In this document: piece after piece, positions 17,195-26,571 of the stretch
How the letters are laid out: every line of letters begins with the position of its first letter
Position numbering within the stretch: position 1 is the first letter of the stretch
From: Brevibacterium sp. UCMA 11754
Lineage (GTDB): Bacteria > Actinomycetota > Actinomycetes > Actinomycetales > Brevibacteriaceae
Length of the DNA stretch: 64,000 nucleotides
NCBI RefSeq assembly: GCF_021532275.1
Contig: NZ_JACBOT010000028.1
Span: 62,001-126,000, forward strand
Direction: 5' to 3'
Translations under genes and position numbers: made by a program
The notes under the pieces: generated by a model
Seen by the model: the letters and a program-made list of their open reading frames with translations, nothing else
What the model was told of the DNA's origin: nothing
Databases searched by the model: none

Positions 17195-18472
17195 TCATAC
17201 CGTTGCAACAGGGTGTTGAAGGGTTGACGGTAAGGGATCCGCAATTGGAACCTCCGCACCCAGCGCCTCCGCGTCGGAGCTCACACCGTCCGGAGTCTGC
17301 GCCGCCGCGGCGATCGCCGATTCGAGGTCGGCGAGGATGTCGGCGATGTCTTCGATGCCCAGGGACAGGCGGATGAACGTCGGCGAGACGCTGAGTTCGC
17401 AGTCGGCGACCGCCAGATGAGTCATGGTCGCAGGATGATCGATGAGGGACTCGACTCCGCCGAGCGATTCGGCCAGGGTGATGAGCTTCGTGCTCTTCAC
17501 CAGCGACAGAGCTCTTGCCTCGGTGTCGGTGCGGAATGAGACCACTCCACCGAAGCCGCTCATCTGCTTCTTCGCGACCTCATGACCCGGGTGGGATGAC
17601 AGACCTGGATAATACACCTCAGCGACCTCGGGGCGGCTTTCCAACCATTCGGCCACGGCCTGCGCGTTCTCACAGTGCTTGGCCATCCGCACCGGCAGGG
17701 TTTTGATGCCTCGGCGGGTCAGCCACGCATCGAAGGGGGCGATGCCCAACCCCACGGATGCGAGGTAGGACTCGAGACGTTCGACAACCTCGGCGGCACG
17801 GGGACAGGTCGAACCGTCTCCGGCGAGAACGGCACCGCCGATGACGTCGGAGTGGCCGTTGATGAACTTCGTCGTCGAGTGGATGACGACGTCAGCGCCG
17901 AGCTCGATGGGGCGCTGCAGAATCGGGGTGGCGAATGTGGAGTCCACGGCGAGGATGGCGTTCGCGGCGTGGGCGAGCTTGGCCGTCTCCTCGATGTCGA
18001 CGATGTCGAGACCGGGGTTGCTCGGGGTCTCGACCCAGACGATCGCGGTCTTAGCCGAGATCGCGGCGGCCAGCGCCTCGGTGTCGGTGAGATCGACGGT
18101 GCGGATGCTGATTCCCCAGCGCTCATATTCGTTGACGAGCAGCCGGTAGGTGCCGCCGTAGATGTCGCGCGGGATGATGATCTCATCGCCGGGACCCAGC
18201 AGGGCAGAGAAGACTGCGACCTCGGCAGAAGTCCCCGAGTTCACCGCCGCCGCGAAGGAGGCGTTCTCCAGTTCGCACAGCACCTGCTCGAGGTCGCTGC
18301 GATTCGGGGTGCCGGTGCGCGCGTAGTCGAAGCCTGCGCGGGTCTGACCCGGGGTGTCCATCATGAAGGTCGAGGTCTGGAAGATAGGGGCGACGACCGA
18401 ACCGGTGTGCGATTCAGGGTCGGCGCCCGAATGCACCGAGCGGGTTGAGATTCCGTTCTGGGTGATGCTCAC
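17195..18472 (-). CDS. metB: Cystathionine gamma-synthase / trans-sulfuration PLP enzyme
   Basis: A 425-residue enzyme of the Cys/Met metabolism PLP family. It has YARTGTPNRSDLEQVLCELE near the N-terminus, NSGTSAEVAVFSALLGPGDE for phosphate binding, DSTFATPILQRP, and the Schiff-base lysine at about residue 202 in IHSTTKFINGHSDVIGG. In cystathionine gamma-synthase it joins an activated homoserine to cysteine. Related lyases and sulfhydrylases cannot be fully excluded. GTG at 18472 is chosen because AAGGAAGGA stands six bases upstream. The next operon downstream in the window may also concern sulfur compounds. Confidence 0.85.
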   Translation of the reverse strand: MSITQNGISTRSVHSGADPESHTGSVVAPIFQTSTFMMDTPGQTRAGFDYARTGTPNRSDLEQVLCELENASFAAAVNSGTSAEVAVFSALLGPGDEIIIPRDIYGGTYRLLVNEYERWGISIRTVDLTDTEALAAAISAKTAIVWVETPSNPGLDIVDIEETAKLAHAANAILAVDSTFATPILQRPIELGADVVIHSTTKFINGHSDVIGGAVLAGDGSTCPRAAEVVERLESYLASVGLGIAPFDAWLTRRGIKTLPVRMAKHCENAQAVAEWLESRPEVAEVYYPGLSSHPGHEVAKKQMSGFGGVVSFRTDTEARALSLVKSTKLITLAESLGGVESLIDHPATMTHLAVADCELSVSPTFIRLSLGIEDIADILADLESAIAAAAQTPDGVSSDAEALGAEVPIADPLPSTLQHPVATV

Positions 18473-18695
18473 GGCGGGTCCTTCCTTCACTGATGACGCT
18501 TCGACTTCGCTGCCGAAGTTCCACCAGTCTCAACCGCTCGTGGGCTCGTTGTCTTCGAGCATGACCTGGGATGTCACCGACCGTCATGTTCGGGTCTTTC
18601 GGTGTCACTTTTCGTCATGCGGGGCCAGAGGGCGTGTCACACAGGGCGAGTGAACGTTGCACTTTCTCCTCATCCGGGACAGCACCCGGGTGCGG

Positions 18696-20801
18696 TCACC
18701 CGGCCAGCAGCGACCTCTCCGAGCCCTCTGCCTCGGCCCTGACTTCGGCCCCGAACCCGACCTCGCTGCCCGGCAATGATTCGAGGATCGCCGAGGCGAT
18801 TCTTTCGTTGTCCTTGAACACCGGAGCATCCGTGCAGGGGCGACTGAATCCTTCCGCGGTCGATCCCGACACGGCTGGACCCAACAGGAACAGATCCGGC
18901 TGCGAGCGCCCGGCCTTGTCGAGGGCATGGCCGTGGGAATCGGTGCGCAGCTTGGCGTATTCGGCTGCCTCCCCAGCTCCAGGTTCGAGCAGGATCGCAC
19001 CGCGCTCGCCGAGGGACTCCAAGGCAGGATCGACTGCGCGGGCGGCGCTCTGCTTGGCCAGTCGCGCTTCGACGAAATAGGTGAACGTCGTGGCATCGGG
19101 GTGCGCACTCGAGGTCGCACGAAACCCTGCCTCGCTCGCCTCCACTCTCAGTCCCGGCCCGAGGAATCTGATCAGGCCGGTTTCGTGCAAGGCGATGATC
19201 TGCCGAATCCGCAGCGGAGGTGGGCCGCTGCCGATGAAGGAGAACAGTGAGTGGAAGCTGCCCTCCACATAACATGCCCGATCCTTCGCACTGACTCGCT
19301 CGGCCCGCACGAGCAGTCGAATGGCGACGTATGACTTCACCAGAGCCTCGAAGACCGCGAGATCCGCGGAATGGTGGAGATCGGCACTACGCGCCAGGTG
19401 CGCTTCGATGTGTTTAAGGACCTCCGCCTCTCCCTCGCCGAGGCTGTCCGAGGTGGCGTCGTCGAGTGGCCTGTCGATCGCGTCGAGGTCGAAGTGGTCG
19501 GCAGGATCATCAAGCACCGATGCCGCCGATGCGGTGATGCTCACCCGCCCTCTCCTGAGCAGGTCGTCACCCGAGGCGGCGTCAGGCCGCGCGGCAGTGG
19601 CAAGGTCCGTGTTCGCGGCAGCGTCAAGGACCTGTTGTGCCACATCATCGATCTCGCCAAGCAGCGCACCATCCGAGATGCCGCGCTTCCACAGGACGTG
19701 TTCGTAGTGGGCATAGGTGAGCTCGAGTTCGGCCAGTGGGCCGATGACGGTTCGGAAGTCGATCGTCCCACCGGATGGAGGCCCGTTGGTCCGAGCCCCA
19801 ACGCCCGCAGCTTCGTCGGCCGCAGCGCCGTCGGCGGTCAGCGCCTGCTCGAGACGATCAGTATTGAGGTAGCGCAGCTCGACTACGGGCGCACCCGGGA
19901 TGTCGGCTCGGCTGTAGCCGAGTTTCGGGCTGTAGGACACACCTCGAGACGAACCCACCCACAGCACGGGTTCATTACCCGACGACAGGTAACGCAGCCG
20001 TCCGCCGCATTCGATGAACTCTCCGCCGCGGCCGAGGGTGACCATCACCATGAGGTCGATGAAGGCCAGCCCGAACCCGCGCGCCAGCACATCGGCCCCC
20101 GCCGGGATGCCGCCGAAGTCGATGTCTGCGGTGTAACCCGGTCGCTGATAGTAGAGACCCTTGCCGCTCGTGCCCGTCCCCTCGGTCACTCGTTCGAACT
20201 CGAGATCGGCATCGACTGGCGACATATCGAGATGCCCCTGGGCCGAGACCACGGTGTCCGTCAGGATCGAGACCCCTTCGGACGTGACGACCCGAAACCC
20301 TGTGCCTCGGATCCGCGAGCTCTCGGGTAGACGATCGACCACCTCGGCGCGGGCGCGGTGGATGTGGACCGTGGCCGCGAGGCTCTCCATCGCGACGTCG
20401 AAGGCCCACTCGAGATAGTGGCCCTGGATGCGGCGCGAGGCGAAGGACTGCGAATCGAGGCTGTCCGCCTCTTCACCCAGCCCAGCTGCCACGAGGCACT
20501 CCCGGCCCTGGTCATGAATCCATTCGTGCAGGCTCGGGCCAGCGACCGGAGTGCGTTCGAGGGTGCAGCTCGAGTCGGGGAAGATCGTGATGTCCTCGGT
20601 GCGCGAGTTCATCCACAGGTGGGGCGACTGGGCGGTCCTCCAGATCCTTCCGGCACCGGGCGGATAGGGGTCGATGAGGTGGATGGTCCGCCCGGCGCCA
20701 GCGTCCGAGGTGGCCGCGAGCGCCAGGAGAATCCCTGTGGTCTTCGGTCCAGCACCGATGAACACGAGGTCCGCGCGCAGATCGGGTGGGAGTTCACGCA
20801 T
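18696..20801 (-). CDS. FAD/NAD(P)-binding protein (PF13454-like), last gene of monooxygenase operon
   Basis: A 701-residue flavoprotein. The N-terminal dinucleotide-binding motif is LVFIGAGPKTTGILLALAAT. Then come PPGAGRIWRTAQSPHLWMNS, 'VVSAQGHLDM', 'GADVLARGFGLAFIDLMVMV' and a far C-terminal 'LFLLGPAVSGSTAEGFSRPC'. This order is that of the NAD_binding_9 FAD proteins, distantly like N-hydroxylating monooxygenases. No reaction is established for this branch as far as I know. The start at 20801 overlaps the stop of the preceding gene by eight bases, so the genes are translationally coupled. It probably completes or supports the oxidation carried out by the two FMN-dependent monooxygenases upstream. 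Confidence 0.78.
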   Translation of the reverse strand: MRELPPDLRADLVFIGAGPKTTGILLALAATSDAGAGRTIHLIDPYPPGAGRIWRTAQSPHLWMNSRTEDITIFPDSSCTLERTPVAGPSLHEWIHDQGRECLVAAGLGEEADSLDSQSFASRRIQGHYLEWAFDVAMESLAATVHIHRARAEVVDRLPESSRIRGTGFRVVTSEGVSILTDTVVSAQGHLDMSPVDADLEFERVTEGTGTSGKGLYYQRPGYTADIDFGGIPAGADVLARGFGLAFIDLMVMVTLGRGGEFIECGGRLRYLSSGNEPVLWVGSSRGVSYSPKLGYSRADIPGAPVVELRYLNTDRLEQALTADGAAADEAAGVGARTNGPPSGGTIDFRTVIGPLAELELTYAHYEHVLWKRGISDGALLGEIDDVAQQVLDAAANTDLATAARPDAASGDDLLRRGRVSITASAASVLDDPADHFDLDAIDRPLDDATSDSLGEGEAEVLKHIEAHLARSADLHHSADLAVFEALVKSYVAIRLLVRAERVSAKDRACYVEGSFHSLFSFIGSGPPPLRIRQIIALHETGLIRFLGPGLRVEASEAGFRATSSAHPDATTFTYFVEARLAKQSAARAVDPALESLGERGAILLEPGAGEAAEYAKLRTDSHGHALDKAGRSQPDLFLLGPAVSGSTAEGFSRPCTDAPVFKDNERIASAILESLPGSEVGFGAEVRAEAEGSERSLLAG

Positions 20802-21762
20802 GGGTGTAGAGGCTGTGAGCCGCGGGCAGTCCCAACCGAGTGCGCAGATCGGCGCCGGAGGCCGTCGGCGCACGCAGACCAGCGGCAGTGAGGGCCGGAA
20901 CGATCTCACTGACCAAGCGGATGCTGAACTCGAGCTGTTCCTCCCGCGGTGCCGAGAACACGATTCCTGATGCCCCACGGGACTGAAGCTCGAGGGCGAA
21001 ATCGGTCGTCCGAGCCACCTCGACGGGGGACGTGGGTGCGGCGAGACGAGCGAGAATCGGGGTCTTTGGACCGAGGAGTCCCTTCAGCTCGTCCAAGCTC
21101 GGACCTGCACCGGTGAACTCCGCGACGCCGGCGTCACCAGCATCGACATCGGCGAAGACGATGTCCGCGGACTCCACGGCCGCCGCATTGTCGGCATCCG
21201 CCCTCACCACGATAGGCGGGTGCCCCTGCGGCGGTCGTGGAGTGATCGAGGGGCCGAGCACGGAGTAGTCCGTGCCAGCCGAGTCGCTCAACTGGGCGTC
21301 GACGATGTGGAGCCGATCCCTGTCGATGTAGCGGTCCGTGCTCTGGTCGCGGATGATCGCGTCGTCATCCCACGAGTCCCACAGGCGGCGAACGAGGTCG
21401 ATGATCTGGGCTGCTTCCGCCCAGGCCGGCGCGGAGTCTGCCGCCGGACGTCGGCCGAACAGTGCAGCATCGGCGTCGCTGGTGGAGACTCCGATGGAGA
21501 GTCCGGATCGGCTGCGGGCCGTGTAGTCCAGAGTCGCCGAGGCGGTCGCCACGTGGAAGGGTTCCGTGTGGGTGACTCTGACCCCGGGAATCAGTCCGAG
21601 TTCGGAGGTGATAGGGCCGAGCCAGGAGGCGAATTCGAGGGCGTCGATCCCGTCGAAGGCATCCGGGACGAGTGCGAAGTCGATATGCCCGTCGACGGTC
21701 TTCGCAGCCGCCAGCCCGGTGCGGGGATCGGCCGTGATCGTGGTACCGATGATGAAGCTCAT
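20794..21762 (-). CDS. LLM-class flavin-dependent monooxygenase (short form)
   Basis: A 322-residue luciferase-like protein. LEFASWLGPITSELGLIPGV, 'VATASATLDYTARSRSGLSI', 'IIDLVRRLWDSWDDDAIIRD' and 'RYIDRDRLHIVDAQLSDSAG' follow the TIM-barrel order of bacterial luciferase-like monooxygenases. It needs reduced FMN, which the neighbouring reductase would provide. Its start forms a four-base ATGA overlap with the reductase stop. The protein is shorter than the 450-residue NtaA type encoded two genes upstream, so the operon has two different flavin monooxygenases. Substrate unknown. Confidence 0.85.
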   Translation of the reverse strand: MSFIIGTTITADPRTGLAAAKTVDGHIDFALVPDAFDGIDALEFASWLGPITSELGLIPGVRVTHTEPFHVATASATLDYTARSRSGLSIGVSTSDADAALFGRRPAADSAPAWAEAAQIIDLVRRLWDSWDDDAIIRDQSTDRYIDRDRLHIVDAQLSDSAGTDYSVLGPSITPRPPQGHPPIVVRADADNAAAVESADIVFADVDAGDAGVAEFTGAGPSLDELKGLLGPKTPILARLAAPTSPVEVARTTDFALELQSRGASGIVFSAPREEQLEFSIRLVSEIVPALTAAGLRAPTASGADLRTRLGLPAAHSLYTHA

Positions 21763-22364
21763 GAGGCGCTCCTCTCGATTGAAGTGAACTCGGGTTCGAA
21801 CTCGGTCGTCGCATGTGAGCAGGCTCGCTCCTTGGCCTTGAGCTCCGAGTCGAATTGGTCAATGGCGTCGACGATGTCGCGTTCGACGGATTCGTCGATG
21901 GCCGCCGGAGTCGACTCGGTGGCGGGAAGGATGTGCTTGGAGATGACGAAGCGTCCGCGGCCGATGGAGCTGGCTCCCAAGGTCGCGACCAGTGGTTTGA
22001 GGCTGAAGTCCAGCGCCAGAACGTGCGCCGGTGAACCGCCGGTGAGTATCGGGAGCACTGGCTTGCCCTGGAAGGCGTCCATCGGCAGCAGGTCGATGAA
22101 GACCTTGAGCAGCCCGGCGTAGCTGGCCTTGTACACGGGTGAGCCGATGACCACGGCGTCGGAGGATTCGATCGCGGCCCGCGCCGAGGCGATGAGATCG
22201 TCGGCAGCATCGGCCCTCAGCAGCGCCTCGGCAGGAAGATGACGCAGCTTGATGAACTCGGTGCTGTGGCCGTACTGGCGCAGGCGGCGGGCGATGAACT
22301 CGAGAAGTGCCTCTGTCTTCGAGTTCTCGGTGGGGCTGGACGATATGAGGCTGACGCGGGACAT
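21759..22364 (-). CDS. NAD(P)H-dependent FMN reductase
   Basis: A 201-residue flavodoxin-like reductase starting MSRVSLISSSPTENSKTEAL. The SxSP phosphate-binding loop and SSDAVVIGSPVYKASYAGLL identify the SsuE/MsuE-type NADPH-dependent FMN reductase family. It would supply FMNH2 to the adjacent flavin-dependent monooxygenases in the cytoplasm. It begins one base after the stop of the NtaA-type gene and overlaps the next gene by four bases. Confidence 0.9.
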   Translation of the reverse strand: MSRVSLISSSPTENSKTEALLEFIARRLRQYGHSTEFIKLRHLPAEALLRADAADDLIASARAAIESSDAVVIGSPVYKASYAGLLKVFIDLLPMDAFQGKPVLPILTGGSPAHVLALDFSLKPLVATLGASSIGRGRFVISKHILPATESTPAAIDESVERDIVDAIDQFDSELKAKERACSHATTEFEPEFTSIERSAS

Positions 22365-22365
22365 T

Positions 22366-23772
22366 TCAGCTCACCTCTCTGTATGCGGGGCTGGTGTCGG
22401 TCGAGTTCGCGTTCGGGGTGGCACGCGCTCGGACACGATTACTCGTCCATTCGCCGGCCGGTCTGGCCGGCGGCAAACCGAGGTTCTCGCGCAGGTTCTG
22501 GCCGGGGTACTCGGTGCGGTAGACCCCGAGCTCCTGAAGTTCGGGGACGACCTTGGCTACGACGTCGTCGAGCCCACCTGGGGTCAGGTGCGGGACGAGG
22601 ATGTAGCCGTCGGCGGACCTGGTCTGGACTGCTTCGGAGAGATCACGGGCGACCTGTCTGGGAGTGCCGACGAAGGAATGTCGGGTCGAGACCTTGATGA
22701 CGAGCTCGCGGGCGGTGAGGTTCTCGGCCTCTGCCAGCGCCCTCCATTCCGCGATCGTGGCTTCGGTGTCCTTGATGTGCTTGACACGTCCCTTGGAGAT
22801 GGACTCACCGGCAGGCGGCACGTCAGGCAAGGGACCGTCCGGGTCGAATGCGGAGAGGTCTCGGTCCCAGACGCGCTCGAGGAAGGCGATCGCTCCGGCC
22901 TCGCTGACCTGCTGTGATGCGACTTCCCTTGAGCGTTCGGCTGCTTCTTCCTGTGTGTCGCCGAGGATGACGGAGATGCCGGGGAAGATCTTGAGGTCGT
23001 CCTCTCCTCTGCCGTAGTCAGCCAGTCGAGTCTTCACATCTGCGTAGAACTTCCGTCCCGATTCCGGATCGGAGTGGCGGGTGAAGATGACATCGGCGGA
23101 ACCGGCGGCGAAGTCACGTCCGGAGTCGGAGTCCCCCGCCTGGAGGATGACCGGATGGCCGCTGGGCAGCGAGGGCAGGGAGAAGCGGCCCGAGATGTCG
23201 AAGAAGTCGCTGATATGGGAGAAATCGTCCCCGGTCGTCCCGGCGGCGTGGCCCGGTCCTCGCCCGGCGGCGTCCCAGAGTTCGCGGGCGACGTCGATGA
23301 AGTCTTCGGCGCGTAGGTAGCGCTCGGCGTAGTCGAGGTATCCGCCGCGGCGGAAGTTGGCTCCGGTGAAGGCGTTCGAAGTCGTCACCACGTTCCAGGC
23401 CGCACGACCGGAGGACAGCACATCGATCGAGGCGAGCTTCCGGGCGATGTCGAAGGGCTCGTTGAACGTCGAGCTCAGAGTCCCGGCCAGGCCGATGTGG
23501 TTCGTCACGGCCGCGAGTGCCGAGAGGACGGCGGTCGTGTTGGGTCGCCCGACGACGTCGAGGTCGAAGATCTGCCCTTGGTGTTCGCGCAGTCGCAGAC
23601 CCTCAGCGAGGAAGAAGAAGTCGAAGAGTCCGGCCTCGGCAGTCCGGGCCAGGTGGGCGAAGGAGTCGAATTCGATGTGACTGCCCGAGGCAGGGTCGGA
23701 CCACACTGTGGTGTTGTTGACCCCCGGGAAGTGGGCGGCCAGATGTACTTGGCGCAATGGCAGTTCAGGCAT
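22366..23772 (-). CDS. NtaA/SnaA/DszA-type FMN-dependent monooxygenase
   Basis: A 468-residue luciferase-like monooxygenase of the two-component NtaA/DszA/DmoA family. Markers are the N-terminal LAAHFPGVNNTTVWSDPASG, 'FFLAEGLRLREHQGQ', 'GLAGTLSSTFNEPFDIARKL', 'VVTTSNAFTGANFRRGG' and 'HPVILQAGDSDSGRDFAAGS'. Relatives cleave nitrilotriacetate, dibenzothiophene sulfone or dimethyl sulfide. The start overlaps the upstream ATPase gene by eight bases. It is the likely main catabolic enzyme of the operon. Whether the substrate carries sulfur or nitrogen cannot be decided from sequence. Confidence 0.9.
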   Translation of the reverse strand: MPELPLRQVHLAAHFPGVNNTTVWSDPASGSHIEFDSFAHLARTAEAGLFDFFFLAEGLRLREHQGQIFDLDVVGRPNTTAVLSALAAVTNHIGLAGTLSSTFNEPFDIARKLASIDVLSSGRAAWNVVTTSNAFTGANFRRGGYLDYAERYLRAEDFIDVARELWDAAGRGPGHAAGTTGDDFSHISDFFDISGRFSLPSLPSGHPVILQAGDSDSGRDFAAGSADVIFTRHSDPESGRKFYADVKTRLADYGRGEDDLKIFPGISVILGDTQEEAAERSREVASQQVSEAGAIAFLERVWDRDLSAFDPDGPLPDVPPAGESISKGRVKHIKDTEATIAEWRALAEAENLTARELVIKVSTRHSFVGTPRQVARDLSEAVQTRSADGYILVPHLTPGGLDDVVAKVVPELQELGVYRTEYPGQNLRENLGLPPARPAGEWTSNRVRARATPNANSTDTSPAYREVS

Positions 23773-25618
23773 GGTCTACTCCAGTCGAGGTGGCGGGACG
23801 TGTGGCAGGGCGTGTGACGGCTGTCGAGTCGAAGCGGGGAACCGCGTCGAGCAGTGTCCGGGTGTAGGGGTGACCGCTCTCGCGCAGAACCATGGCAGTG
23901 TCGCCCGATTCGACGACGAGGCCGTCCTTCATCACGAGCACCTGATCTGCGATCTGCTCGATGACGGCCAGGTCGTGGGAGATGAAGAGGTAGGCGAGGC
24001 CGAGCCGTTGCTGCAGGTCTACAAGCAGCTGCAGGATCTGTGACTGCACCTGCACGTCAAGGGCGGAGACCGGCTCGTCGAGGATGAGCACCTCTGGTTC
24101 GACAGCGATCGCGCGGGCGATCGCCAGTCTCTGGCGCTGACCTCCCGAGAGCTCACGCGGAGTCCGCCCCAGCAGACTCTCATCCAACGCCACGAAACCG
24201 AGGAGGTCCCGCACCCGAACCGGGCGGTCCCTCCTGGTCCCGATCCTGTGCCCTCGCAGCGGTTCGGTGAGGATCTTCTCGACCGTATAGTTCGGGTCCA
24301 AGGCCGCGCTCGAGTCCTGGTGGACGTACCGGATCCGGCGCCCGAGTCCCTTTGCCCCGTAAGTGCTCAGCTCCCTGTCGTGCAGTTCGATGGTGCCTGC
24401 GTCGGGTCGTTCGGCTCCGAGCAGGATCCGAGCGGTCGTCGTCTTCCCGGATCCAGATTCGCCGACGATGCCGACGGTTCGTCCGGCAGTGAGTTCGACG
24501 CCGAGGCGCTTGACCGCCGGGTGCGGACCGCCGAAGTCACGGGCGATGTCGGTGGCCCGAAGAACCACCTCGGCGTCGGTGGCAGTGACCTCAGTCGGTG
24601 ATTGATCAGCCGAGGCGCCAACCGTCGAGGCGCCATCCGTCGGGGACCGACCCGGGGCGCTGTCGGCGCTTGGTCGGAGGCGTCCTCCGCCCAGGTTGGG
24701 TGCTGCGGTCAGCAGAGCCCGTGTGTATTCCCGGCTCGGTGAGGCGATGATCGACCGCGTGCGGCCCGCTTCGACGATGCGCCCGCTGCGCATGACGATC
24801 AGATCCTCGGCGCGTTCCTTCGCGACCCCCAGATCGTGGGTGATGAGGAGGAGTGCGGTGGAGGAGCCGGCGACGAGTTCGGAGAGCACGTCGAGGACCT
24901 GCTTCTGCACCGTCGCGTCCAAGGCCGAGGTCGGTTCGTCGGCGATGATGAGCGCCGGATCCGCGGCGATGGCGTTCGCGATGAGAACCCGCTGACGTTG
25001 GCCCCCGGAGAGTTCGTGGGGGTAGCGGCGACCGTGCTCGGCCGTGTCGAGACCGACCGCGTCAAGCACCTCGGCGACCCTCGAACCGATCCGGGGTCGG
25101 GCATAGCCGTTGACCGTGAGTGTCTCGGCCAGGCCTGAAGCGATCGTGCGCACGGGATTGAGTCCGGCTCCCGCGTCCTGCGGCACATAGGCGATGCCCG
25201 TGCCGAGGATGCGCTGCCAGGTGCGCGGCTTCGCCCCGACCAGATCCTCGCCGAGGTGGGAATGTGTGGCTGCGTGCACTGCGGTTCCGGCGGGCAGGAG
25301 TCCGGTCAGTGCGGCCGCCGTGGTCGACTTCCCCGACCCGGATTCGCCGACGATCGCCACGGTTCCGCCGGGTGCGATGGAGAGGCTGACATCAGAGATC
25401 GCCGAGGTGGCCGCCCGCGGGTAGGTCACGCTCAGACCCGAGACCTCGAGGACAGACGTGGGGGTTGACGTGTGCGCAGGCGTGGGGGTTGACGTGTGCG
25501 CAGGCGTGGCGATGGGTGAGTTGGGCTGGTCGAAACCGGTCTTGTCGGCACCGGGCTTGTCGAGGAGTTCGGTGCCGGCGCCCGAGGCTGGCCAGGCGAG
25601 GAAATCAGTGAGTGTCAT
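23765..25618 (-). CDS. ABC transporter ATPase, two nucleotide-binding domains (DppD-DppF fusion type)
   Basis: A 617-residue protein with two complete ABC domains of the oligopeptide/nickel type. Walker A motifs are GESGSGKSTTAAAL and GESGSGKTTTARIL; both halves have LSGGQRQR signatures and DEP Walker B motifs. A threonine/proline linker with a repeated PAHTSTPT precedes the first domain, and it comes from a 24-bp tandem DNA repeat. It powers uptake through the two permeases encoded upstream, with which it overlaps by four bases. Confidence 0.93.
   Translation of the reverse strand: MTLTDFLAWPASGAGTELLDKPGADKTGFDQPNSPIATPAHTSTPTPAHTSTPTSVLEVSGLSVTYPRAATSAISDVSLSIAPGGTVAIVGESGSGKSTTAAALTGLLPAGTAVHAATHSHLGEDLVGAKPRTWQRILGTGIAYVPQDAGAGLNPVRTIASGLAETLTVNGYARPRIGSRVAEVLDAVGLDTAEHGRRYPHELSGGQRQRVLIANAIAADPALIIADEPTSALDATVQKQVLDVLSELVAGSSTALLLITHDLGVAKERAEDLIVMRSGRIVEAGRTRSIIASPSREYTRALLTAAPNLGGGRLRPSADSAPGRSPTDGASTVGASADQSPTEVTATDAEVVLRATDIARDFGGPHPAVKRLGVELTAGRTVGIVGESGSGKTTTARILLGAERPDAGTIELHDRELSTYGAKGLGRRIRYVHQDSSAALDPNYTVEKILTEPLRGHRIGTRRDRPVRVRDLLGFVALDESLLGRTPRELSGGQRQRLAIARAIAVEPEVLILDEPVSALDVQVQSQILQLLVDLQQRLGLAYLFISHDLAVIEQIADQVLVMKDGLVVESGDTAMVLRESGHPYTRTLLDAVPRFDSTAVTRPATRPATSTGVDHA
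25457..25504. repeat. 24-bp in-frame tandem repeat
   Basis: The 24-base unit at 25457-25480 is repeated exactly at 25481-25504, and the first bases of a third copy follow. It lies in frame in the double ATPase gene and gives the octapeptide PAHTSTPT twice. Confidence 0.95.
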
Positions 25619-26571
25619 CGGAATTCCTTCTCAGAGTTGAAGACGTGGGAGATGCGGTTGGCGGCGAGCACGACGGCTGCGACGACGAGTCCGGGGAATG
25701 TCGTCATCCACCAGGCTGCGGCAAGGAAGTCACGGCCCTCGGAGACGAGGAGGCCCCACTCGGGCTGTGGCGGAGGTGCGCCGAAGCCCAGGAAGCTCAG
25801 GGCGGAGACGGCGAGGACCGCTGATCCGAATTCCAGTGCCACGAGTGCCCCGATCGGGCCTCTGACCTGCGGCAGAATGTGGCGTGCGAGAACGCTCAGG
25901 GCGCTCAGCCCGTCGGCGCGTGCGGCACGGACGAATTCGGCTGATCGCCACCTGATGACCTCCGCGCGGGTGAGGCGTGCGAACGAGGGAATCGCGGCGA
26001 CACCGACGGCGAGGGCCACATTGATGGTGCCGAAGCCGAGAGCTGTGATCACGGCCATGGAGAGCAGCAGACCGGGAATGGCCTGGAGGACATCGACGAT
26101 GCGCATGAAGATCGCGTCGAGGACACCGGTGAAGAAGCCGGCGATGAGGCCGATGACCACACCGCTGATGACCCCGATGGCCACGGCGGCGAGGCTCGCC
26201 GACAAAGTCTGTGCGGAGCCGTGGACGGTGCGTGAGAAGACGTCTCTGCCCAGGTGGTCGGTGCCGAAGATGTGATCGAGGCTCGGAGGCAGCAGCCGGT
26301 TCACCGGATCGCCCGTCAGAGGATCGACTCCGGTGAGCAGACTCGGCCAGAAGGCTGCGAGCACGGCAAGGGCGAGGACGGCAAACGCGAGGATTTCAAT
26401 GACGCCGAGGCGACTGCCGCTCAATCGCAGCGGCCCACGGGCCCTGCCTCCGCCTTGCTGATCGTTGCCACGCTTCTGGTCAGGCGTTGCCGGCCCGGAA
26501 TCTTCGGTGCGAACGTCCTCACCGAGGTTCTCGGCTTGTCCGTTCTTCTGGAGTTCCATTGCCAGGCTCAT
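25615..26571 (-). CDS. ABC transporter permease (DppC/OppC type)
   Basis: A 318-residue permease. A soluble, charged N-terminal 50 residues is followed by about six membrane helices with FGTDHLGRDVFSRTVHGSAQ (typical of DppC) and 'RAARADGLSALSVLARHILP', the EAA loop contacting the ATPase. The start at 26571 makes an ATGA overlap with the DppB-type gene. A much longer open frame extends upstream over that gene, but its residues are a shadow and are rejected. Confidence 0.92.
   Translation of the reverse strand: MSLAMELQKNGQAENLGEDVRTEDSGPATPDQKRGNDQQGGGRARGPLRLSGSRLGVIEILAFAVLALAVLAAFWPSLLTGVDPLTGDPVNRLLPPSLDHIFGTDHLGRDVFSRTVHGSAQTLSASLAAVAIGVISGVVIGLIAGFFTGVLDAIFMRIVDVLQAIPGLLLSMAVITALGFGTINVALAVGVAAIPSFARLTRAEVIRWRSAEFVRAARADGLSALSVLARHILPQVRGPIGALVALEFGSAVLAVSALSFLGFGAPPPQPEWGLLVSEGRDFLAAAWWMTTFPGLVVAAVVLAANRISHVFNSEKEFR

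Noticed and set aside
18473..18695. SAM-type riboswitch upstream of metB
   Set aside because: I looked for paired helices and conserved loops of known SAM riboswitches in this short leader and could not recognise any.
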